A DNA stretch of 33,181 nucleotides from Candidatus Falkowbacteria bacterium RIFCSPLOWO2_12_FULL_45_13 (GTDB lineage Bacteria; Patescibacteriota; Patescibacteriia; Patescibacteriales; GWC2-42-12): positions 1 through 33,181 of the forward strand of contig MFFY01000036.1 of the NCBI GenBank assembly GCA_001778055.1. The letters are read 5' to 3'. The position numbers and the translations under genes are program-made. Position 1 is the first letter of the stretch, and each line of letters starts with the position of its first letter. Under the pieces are notes generated by a model. That model made no database searches. It was given only the letters and a program-made list of their open reading frames with translations, and was not told the DNA's origin. This document shows, piece after piece, positions 29,501 to 33,181 of the stretch.

Positions 29501-29641
29501 AGGGTTAGGGCGAGGTTCTCCGGGGGGATTATTTACGCTTTTTTCAAAAATTTTATTCTTTTCCCAAAAATCCAAAACCTGCTCTTCCATTTTAGGAAAA
29601 GGATTGGTTGACTGCTTCGAATCTGATTTTTTATCAATCAT
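26540..29641 (-). CDS. ileS: Isoleucyl-tRNA synthetase with several repeat-derived insertions
   Basis: Charges tRNA-Ile. It is a 1033-aa class I synthetase with the HIGH-equivalent HYAT (78-81), the editing domain (LLAWTTTPWTLPGN at about 256-269), KMSKS (648-652), Cys pairs CPRC (205), CYRC (428) and CTQC (558), and a C-terminal anticodon-binding region. All catalytic motifs are intact. Six stretches look like dispersed repeats read in frame: about 37-59, 241-251, 504-519 (EVKSQKSKVKS), 715-748, 863-872 and 906-914 (LRIINYELG). They lie between conserved blocks, so the enzyme should still work. It shares an ATGA junction with the following PP-loop gene. A strong promoter is at 29688-29716, and a small CGCTAA/TTAGCG hairpin lies in the leader (29651-29663). 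Confidence 0.96.
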   Translation of the reverse strand: MIDKKSDSKQSTNPFPKMEEQVLDFWEKNKIFEKSVNNPPGEPRPNPLLRKERGSYQGGKKRDYVFYDGPPFITGLPHYATLLPSIAKDVVPRFWAMKGYRVERVWGWDCHGLPAENQVEKQLGLRNKKDIEKLGVDKFIDACRIYVDQGSEQWQWYINRIGRWVDMKHAYRTMDLNYMESVIWAFKELYHQGLIYEGYRSSLHCPRCATPLSKFEITMDAGSYRDVTDNTVVVKFKLKGKTPSTPLLKGGKNVYLLAWTTTPWTLPGNLALAVGEKIKYAEVESAGEYYIIAEEKVKDIFKDKKHEIIKKFAGKDLINLNYEPIFDLNNKQIAEDKNVFKIYGGEFVSTEEGTGVVHIAPNFGEDDFELGKKQSLPVVDLMDENGIYTKNAGAWFGHYFSKAGAKVLADLGDKLFSSFAYAHSYPFCYRCGTPLIYRAQKAWYLKISAIREKLLKNGEKVNWIPEHFKSGRFRYNLKSAPDWSLSRSRYWGSPIPVWKCSGLAEVKSQKSKVKSGYKNNQPCDNIKVVGSIKELEGLSGKKIIDLHKPAIDEVEFTCTQCGGTMKRVREVLDCWFESGAMPFAQFHYPFNRQDEWQRLFPADFIIEYTGQLRGWFYYLHVLANSLFNNVAFKNVIVTGVLAGTDGRKMSKSYGNYPDPKATLEKYTSDAIRMYFMSSPIMVGDDMSLSEIDIQNTLRKNIILLWNVFKFYELYAISPNPLLIKEGEVLTLTKREISARGGSASGGKEGVNILDQWILARLNQLIGEVTESMDKYDLPRAARPITDFINDISTWYLRRSRERYKSEDVADKNNALTVTKHVLIELAKIMAPFMPFMAETIWQKVTELDFKDKNRSVHLEAWPKTQITDKGGERVLTEMAKVRKVVELGLAKRDEAGIKVRQMLSELRIINYELGKDYEGLLKDELNVKKVTVKNGKGEIKAELDTTITEDLRLDGLKREIVRLVNNMRKNAGLTIKDKIILSWHSDSEMVKKVFKETAGELKKDTLSEKITENEAGGEAVKVNGEKVRLGIKI
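27391..27492. repeat. Compound nested repeat inside ileS
   Basis: A perfect 34-bp palindrome (27402-27435, TTTCCGCCAGAGGCGGA and complement) interrupts a C-rich/G-rich repeat (AACCCCCTC before it, CCCTCTTAGTAAGGGTGAG after it). A second C-rich/G-rich repeat follows directly (CTCCCCCTCCTTAATAAG, then GGGGGTTGGGAGAG, to 27492). All is coding. Confidence 0.75.
28889..28923. repeat. In-frame C-rich/G-rich repeat in ileS
   Basis: GCCCCCCTTCAAAAGGGGGG followed by TTGAGGGGGTTTTGCC. Read as GKTPSTPLLKGG in the editing-domain region. Confidence 0.7.
29465..29530. repeat. Nested C-rich/G-rich repeat near the ileS N-terminus
   Basis: Outer ends (GCCCCCTTGATAA and GGGGGGATTA) match the short repeat at 18190-18219. 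Between them lies another repeat unit, CCCCTCTCCTTACGAAGGAG and on to GCGAGGTTCTCC. Read as NNPPGEPRPNPLLRKERGSY. Confidence 0.7.
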
Positions 29642-29687
29642 AAATTTTCCGCTAACTTAGCGTTCAATTTTCTCTGTATTATTAATT

Positions 29688-29716
29688 ATTTTAGCCCAAA
29701 TTAAACTAAATGTCAA
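29688..29716 (-). promoter_or_regulatory. ileS promoter
   Basis: Perfect TTGACA (29711-29716), 17-nt spacer and TAAAAT (29688-29693) on the minus strand, about 45 nt upstream of the ileS ATG. Confidence 0.8.
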
Positions 29717-29751
29717 AAATTTTTTAAAATAAATCCTGCCACGGGCGCCCC

Positions 29752-29780
29752 TTGATAAAGAAGCCGGGCCGGACTATCAT
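29752..29780 (+). promoter_or_regulatory. uvrB promoter
   Basis: TTGATA (29752-29757), 17-nt spacer and TATCAT (29775-29780), giving a leader near 127 nt. The -35 box lies in CCCCTTGATAAAG, which resembles the left end of the C-rich/G-rich repeats. No LexA-type operator was recognised. Confidence 0.6.
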
Positions 29781-29913
29781 TAATATTAACCGCGTTAATT
29801 TATAACCTACAAAAGAGCGGGGCTAAAATCGCGCGCTTACAATTATTCAAACCCACCCACGGCGGCTGCCCTTAAAACTAAGCCAGGATCGGCAAAATGA
29901 TTTTTATTATTCT

Positions 29914-31770
29914 ATGCCCAAATTCATACTAAAAAGTAAGTTCAAGCCCGCCGGCGATCAGCCCGAGGCTATCGCCAAATTGGTGGACGGCTTAAAAAAA
30001 GGCTATCGCGACCAAACGCTCTTGGGCGTAACCGGCTCGGGCAAAACTTTCACCATGGCCGGCATTATTGAAAAAATTCAAAAGCCGACACTGGTGATTT
30101 CCCATAATAAAACCCTGGCCGCCCAGCTCTACGGCGAGTTCAAGCAATTTTTTCCGGGCAACGCCGTGCATTACTTTGTTTCCTATTACGACTACTACCA
30201 GCCCGAAGCCTATATCCCGCAAACCGACACCTATATTGAAAAAGAAACCGCCATCAACGAAGAAATAGACCGCCTGCGCCATGCCGCCACCCAATCCTTG
30301 CTTTACCGCCGGGATGTTTTAATCGTGGCCAGCGTTTCCTGCATCTACGGGCTGGGCGAAAAAGCGGATTACCAGGCCATGGGTAAAACCTTCCGGGTCG
30401 GCCAAAAAATAAAAAGAAATCAGCTGCTAAGAGAACTGGTCGCCATTCAATACGCGCGCGACGAAACCGAATTCAAGCGCGGCAATTTCCGCGTCCGAGG
30501 CGAAAATATTGATATTCATCTGGCCACCGGCGAAGCCGTGGCGCGGATTGTCCTGTTCGGCGATCTGGTGGATAAAATCAAAATCTACGCCATCCGGCCG
30601 GGGCTGGACGCTCCCTCCTGGTCGCTCGATTCCCGCCGCCTGGAGGCCGAGACGCTCTCGGAAATCATCATTCTGCCGGCCAAACACTTTATCACGCCGC
30701 CAGAAAAAATGGTGCGGGCGCTAAAAAATATCCGCCAAGAATTAAAATCCAGGCTTAAAGAACTAAAAAAACTCGGCCAAGAGGTTGAGGCTTACCGGCT
30801 GGAGAAAAAAACCAATTACGATCTGGAAATGATGGCGGAGGTGGGCTACTGCAATGGCATAGAAAATTACTCCCGTCATTTAACCGGCCGCGCCGCCGGC
30901 GAGCCACCGGAAACTTTGATTGATTTTTTTCCTTCGCCGCGCCGTAGCTTTAGCGAAGGCGAGCCCAAAGATTATCTCTTGCTGATAGACGAGTCGCACG
31001 TCACTCTGCCGCAAATCCGCGGCATGCACGCCGGCGACCAGTCGCGCAAGCAAACCCTGATTGACTTCGGTTTCCGCCTGCCCAGCGCCCGCGACAACCG
31101 GCCATTAAACTTCGAAGAGTTCAACGGCAAAGTAAAACAAGTAATCTACACGAGCGCCACGCCGGCCGATTATGAAATCAAAAATTCAAAACAAGTGGTG
31201 GAGCAGCTGGTCAGACCGACCGGCCTCCTAGACCCGGAAATAGAAGTCAGGCCCAACCCCGGGCAAATTCAGGACTTAATCAAAGAAATAAAGACGAGAA
31301 TCGACCATGGCCAGCGCACCCTGGTGACGACCCTGACCAAGCGCATGGCCGAGGAACTGACCAGCTACCTTGCCGAACAGAAAATCAAAGTGCAATATTT
31401 GCATAGCGAGGTGGAAACTTTAGAGCGGGTTGATATTTTGCGCGACTTGCGCTTAGGCAAGTATGACGTCTTAGTGGGCATCAATCTCCTGCGCGAAGGC
31501 CTGGACTTGCCTGAAGTTTCGCTGGTCGCCATTTTAGACGCGGACCTGTCCGGCTTTTTGCGCACCGGAACCTCTTTAATCCAAACCATGGGCCGCGCCG
31601 CCCGCCATTTAGAAGGCAAGGTCATTATGTACGCGGATAAAATCACTCCGGCCATGCGCTATACCATTAACGAAACCAAGCGCCGCCGAACAGTTCAGGC
31701 ATCATACAACAAAAAGCACGGCATCACGCCGCGACAAATTACGGCAAAATTTCACGAGAGTATGATATAA
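29914..31770 (+). CDS. uvrB: UvrABC system protein B, lacking the UVR domain
   Basis: Damage-verifying helicase of nucleotide excision repair, loaded by UvrA and then bound by UvrC. It is 618 aa with Walker A GVTGSGKT (38-45), the DNA-gripping beta-hairpin YYDYYQPEAYIPQTDTYIEK, the DExH-like LLLIDESHVTLPQI, and helicase motifs to RAARHLEGKVIMYAD. Two oddities appear. A hairpin repeat (30931-30959, CCTTCGC and GCGAAGG arms) is read in frame as SPRRSFSEGE just before the DESH strand. The protein ends at HGITPRQITAKFHESMI, where most UvrB continue about 40-50 residues with a UVR domain that contacts UvrC. A repeat (31772-31804) begins one base after the stop. The ATG at 29914 has no Shine-Dalgarno sequence. 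UvrA and UvrC are not in the window. Confidence 0.96.
   Translation: MPKFILKSKFKPAGDQPEAIAKLVDGLKKGYRDQTLLGVTGSGKTFTMAGIIEKIQKPTLVISHNKTLAAQLYGEFKQFFPGNAVHYFVSYYDYYQPEAYIPQTDTYIEKETAINEEIDRLRHAATQSLLYRRDVLIVASVSCIYGLGEKADYQAMGKTFRVGQKIKRNQLLRELVAIQYARDETEFKRGNFRVRGENIDIHLATGEAVARIVLFGDLVDKIKIYAIRPGLDAPSWSLDSRRLEAETLSEIIILPAKHFITPPEKMVRALKNIRQELKSRLKELKKLGQEVEAYRLEKKTNYDLEMMAEVGYCNGIENYSRHLTGRAAGEPPETLIDFFPSPRRSFSEGEPKDYLLLIDESHVTLPQIRGMHAGDQSRKQTLIDFGFRLPSARDNRPLNFEEFNGKVKQVIYTSATPADYEIKNSKQVVEQLVRPTGLLDPEIEVRPNPGQIQDLIKEIKTRIDHGQRTLVTTLTKRMAEELTSYLAEQKIKVQYLHSEVETLERVDILRDLRLGKYDVLVGINLLREGLDLPEVSLVAILDADLSGFLRTGTSLIQTMGRAARHLEGKVIMYADKITPAMRYTINETKRRRTVQASYNKKHGITPRQITAKFHESMI
30931..30959. 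repeat. In-frame hairpin repeat in uvrB
   Basis: CCTTCGC (30931-30937) pairs with GCGAAGG (30953-30959) around GCGCCGTAGCTTTA. It encodes SPRRSFSEG, absent from ordinary UvrB at this point. Confidence 0.6.
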
Positions 31771-31771
31771 A

Positions 31772-31804
31772 CCCTTCCCTAACAAGGGAGGGTGGGGATG
31801 GGTT
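31772..31804. repeat. C-rich/G-rich repeat directly after uvrB
   Basis: CCCTTCCCT and AGGGAGGG form a hairpin around AACA, followed by TGGGGATGGGTT. It starts one base after the uvrB stop and may help terminate it. Confidence 0.6.
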
Positions 31805-31847
31805 ATTCTTCGCCCACCAAATATTTTTGAAAAAAATCCAAATTTTT

Positions 31848-32339
31848 CTATAAAAATGTCTTTATCATCTCTTTCTTCCAACCGCCGGATTGTTTAAGCG
31901 CTTGGCGAAAAATTGAGCGCTTAAAAATTTTTTCCATTTGAACTTTATTACCGGTTCGCGCGTAAATAATTTTTAAATTTTTTACTAAATTCAACTCCTC
32001 TCTTAGTTCAGCCGGATTTTTTATTTTTTTAATAAACTTAACATAGCCCTGTCCATATTGGGCCAGGGTTTTGCAATTTAAAAAATTTTGCGGCCCAAAA
32101 AATTTTTTATCCCTGACGTTGCCTCGGTATAAGTCGGCCGTAAATTCGCCCGGCCTTTCTTTTTTAAGCAAATTAAACAAGCGGCAGTTGGCGCAATCGT
32201 TCTGGCAACGGCGCACATCGCCGGTATCATAAACAAAGCGCCAGCCGCGCCAGTCGTCGGCGATAACGAAAATAAAATCGCCGTATTTTTTCTCTAATTG
32301 CTTAAATTTTCTTTGAGCTTGTTTTATGATTAAATTCAT
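31848..32339 (-). CDS. Small Cys-cluster protein of unknown function
   Basis: From the ATG at 32337-32339 the protein is 163 aa, MNLIIKQAQRKFKQLEKKYG and onward. A longer frame reaches back to 32582 but would overlap the radical SAM gene on the same strand and read through its terminator, so the internal ATG is preferred. Four Cys stand out: C45, C49 and C52 in CQNDCANC, then C89 in FLNCKTL. The spacing CxxxCxxC resembles a radical SAM cluster, but the protein is too short for that barrel, so a small zinc or Fe-S site is more likely. The rest is basic and helical (KFIKKIKNPAELREELNLVKNLKIIYARTG). I do not recognise a family. The terminator of the upstream radical SAM gene ends only about 5 nt before this ATG. 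Confidence 0.7.
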   Translation of the reverse strand: MNLIIKQAQRKFKQLEKKYGDFIFVIADDWRGWRFVYDTGDVRRCQNDCANCRLFNLLKKERPGEFTADLYRGNVRDKKFFGPQNFLNCKTLAQYGQGYVKFIKKIKNPAELREELNLVKNLKIIYARTGNKVQMEKIFKRSIFRQALKQSGGWKKEMIKTFL

Positions 32340-32344
32340 AAATT

Positions 32345-32387
32345 TAAAAAAGGGGGCTGGAAACGTTTTTTTTTTCGTTCCCAGCCC
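32345..32387 (-). terminator. Intrinsic terminator of the radical SAM/SPASM gene
   Basis: 32354-32365 pairs with 32376-32387 over 12 bp with one G-U pair in the minus-strand RNA. The loop is ten A, and the stem is followed by CC and a six-T run. Its U-tract ends about five bases before the next ATG (32339). Confidence 0.8.
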
Positions 32388-32392
32388 GTTGA

Positions 32393-33181
32393 TTAATGCC
32401 CGACACTTTCCCAGACTTTTACGCCCGGTCCCAGGGTCTTTTCCCCTAACGCCAGCAATTCTTCGCGCCCTGGCCAGTCGTGAAGATAGCAAAGCGGGTA
32501 AGAATCGGCTACCAGGCCCAGGGTTTCCCGTAAGGCCGTACAGCCGCCTAAGCAATTTTGCCAAAACTGGCAAGTCGCGCAAGGTCCGCTCTTGATGTTT
32601 CTTTGCTCGCAGCTTAGGCGGCGCGCCAAGAGGTCAGGGTGAGAAAAAACCGCCTCGGGTAAGTCCGTAAGCAGGTTAAGCTGCCGCCCGCTTTCATCCA
32701 GGAGCGGTTTGCCGCTGGTGCAGAGCCCGACCCGGCCGTCCCGCTCGGTTAGGAGCGCGCCTTGCTTAAAGGAAACGCAGCCCGTGCCCACGCCCGACGC
32801 GTTGCGGCCGGTTAGGTGCGGCATCATGGCCGTGTAAGCCGGGATGCCGTGGCGCTGGTTAATTTCTTGCACTGCCTGAACGCAGGCCCGAATCTGCTTT
32901 TTGGCCGGAAAAAGTTCCAGCCATTGGCGCAGGGCGCGAACGCCGCCAGCGAACGGGCAGGTGGGGATTTCCAGGTCTACGAAGAAGCCCATCTCTAACC
33001 CTACTTCATAGACTTGGGGCGCCAACTCAATGTTGGTTCTTCGAACCAGGTTCTCCACGCCGATTTTCCCCTTAGCGAAACCAGCCGCCAGCAGATTTTT
33101 TAGCCCCTGCCACATCTCGGTAACCTCCTTGGGCGGCGCGCCGATCAGCCTGGCTTGAAATTTGGCCTGTTCCGGGTCAAG
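32393..33181 (-). CDS. Radical SAM/SPASM protein, N-terminus cut by window edge
   Basis: 262 residues of a larger protein are visible; the frame stays open to the right edge (LDPEQAKFQARLIGAPPKEV precedes an internal ATG at 33115), so the internal ATG, though it follows AAGGAGG, is probably not the start. The segment GKIGVENLVRRTNIELAPQVYEVGLEMGFFVDLEIPT is the later part of a radical SAM barrel. A SPASM domain follows: GCVSFKQGALLTERDGRVGLCTSGKP, then CEQRNIKSGPCATCQFWQNCLGGCTALRE and a last Cys in YPLCYL, a set suited to bind auxiliary 4Fe-4S clusters. SPASM enzymes often modify peptides or proteins. The radical SAM CxxxCxxC motif lies outside the window. The substrate is unknown, and no precursor peptide was recognised nearby. 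Confidence 0.87.
   Translation of the reverse strand, partial: LDPEQAKFQARLIGAPPKEVTEMWQGLKNLLAAGFAKGKIGVENLVRRTNIELAPQVYEVGLEMGFFVDLEIPTCPFAGGVRALRQWLELFPAKKQIRACVQAVQEINQRHGIPAYTAMMPHLTGRNASGVGTGCVSFKQGALLTERDGRVGLCTSGKPLLDESGRQLNLLTDLPEAVFSHPDLLARRLSCEQRNIKSGPCATCQFWQNCLGGCTALRETLGLVADSYPLCYLHDWPGREELLALGEKTLGPGVKVWESVGH

Noticed and set aside
26217..29530. CRISPR array suggested by recurring short repeats
   Set aside because: Copies are irregularly spaced, differ in sequence and length, lie inside genes, and no cas gene is present.
32340..32582. Upstream extension of the Cys-cluster gene
   Set aside because: It overlaps the SPASM gene on the same strand and runs through the terminator hairpin; the residues are low-complexity.

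Overview
This 33.2 kb window looks like part of a Patescibacteria (Candidate Phyla Radiation) chromosome, most likely Parcubacteria-like; that placement is inferred. Support comes from a ProRS without its editing insertion, a UvrB without its UVR tail, a four-repeat S1 protein, many start codons with no Shine-Dalgarno sequence, and dispersed palindromic repeats inside open reading frames. UGA is used as a stop (ileS), so code 11 fits and a UGA-recoding lineage does not. No rRNA, tRNA, CRISPR array or prophage was seen.

Layout. 1-6613 (minus): truncated membrane protein, ftsH, rpsA, an orphan radical SAM protein and a small anchored protein. 6851-11789 (minus): lipoprotein with a thioredoxin-like domain, ABC permease and ATPase, and an FtsK/SpoIIIE-type motor with duplicated gamma domains and a C-terminal receiver domain. 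12016-13968: a small unknown gene divergent from proS. 13999-18365 (minus): MEMO1-AMMECR1 fusion, inositol monophosphatase-like protein, YfcE-like phosphoesterase, aromatic-type amino acid permease and a 49-aa membrane peptide. 18563-21862 (minus): unknown membrane protein, MITE-like element, translin-family protein and PilB/GspE ATPase. 22176-25389 (minus): NIF3-like protein, a RAYT transposase, htpX and lemA. 25455-29641 (minus): PP-loop tRNA thiolation-type enzyme overlapping ileS by 4 nt. 29914-31770 (plus): uvrB. 31848-33181 (minus): a Cys-cluster protein and the C-terminal part of a radical SAM/SPASM enzyme.

The strongest theme is invasion by small palindromic repeats. At least four kinds are present: REP-like GTAGGGGCG palindromes around and inside the RAYT gene; perfect 52-68 bp palindromes at gene ends; C-rich/G-rich repeats that read in frame as (P)NPLLxKEG-type peptides; and long inverted-repeat elements, one with a clear 8-bp target-site duplication. 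ileS carries about six in-frame repeat-like segments, two of them repeat-inside-repeat. Other genes with such segments are the MEMO1 fusion, the PP-loop enzyme, uvrB, the phosphoesterase and the rpsA tail. The most unusual proteins are the FtsK-receiver fusion and the translin homologue.

Most intact transcription units show good sigma70-type promoters with 16-18 nt spacing (rpsA, lipoprotein, FtsK-receiver, the 12459 gene, proS, ileS, uvrB), and several genes end in intrinsic terminators.
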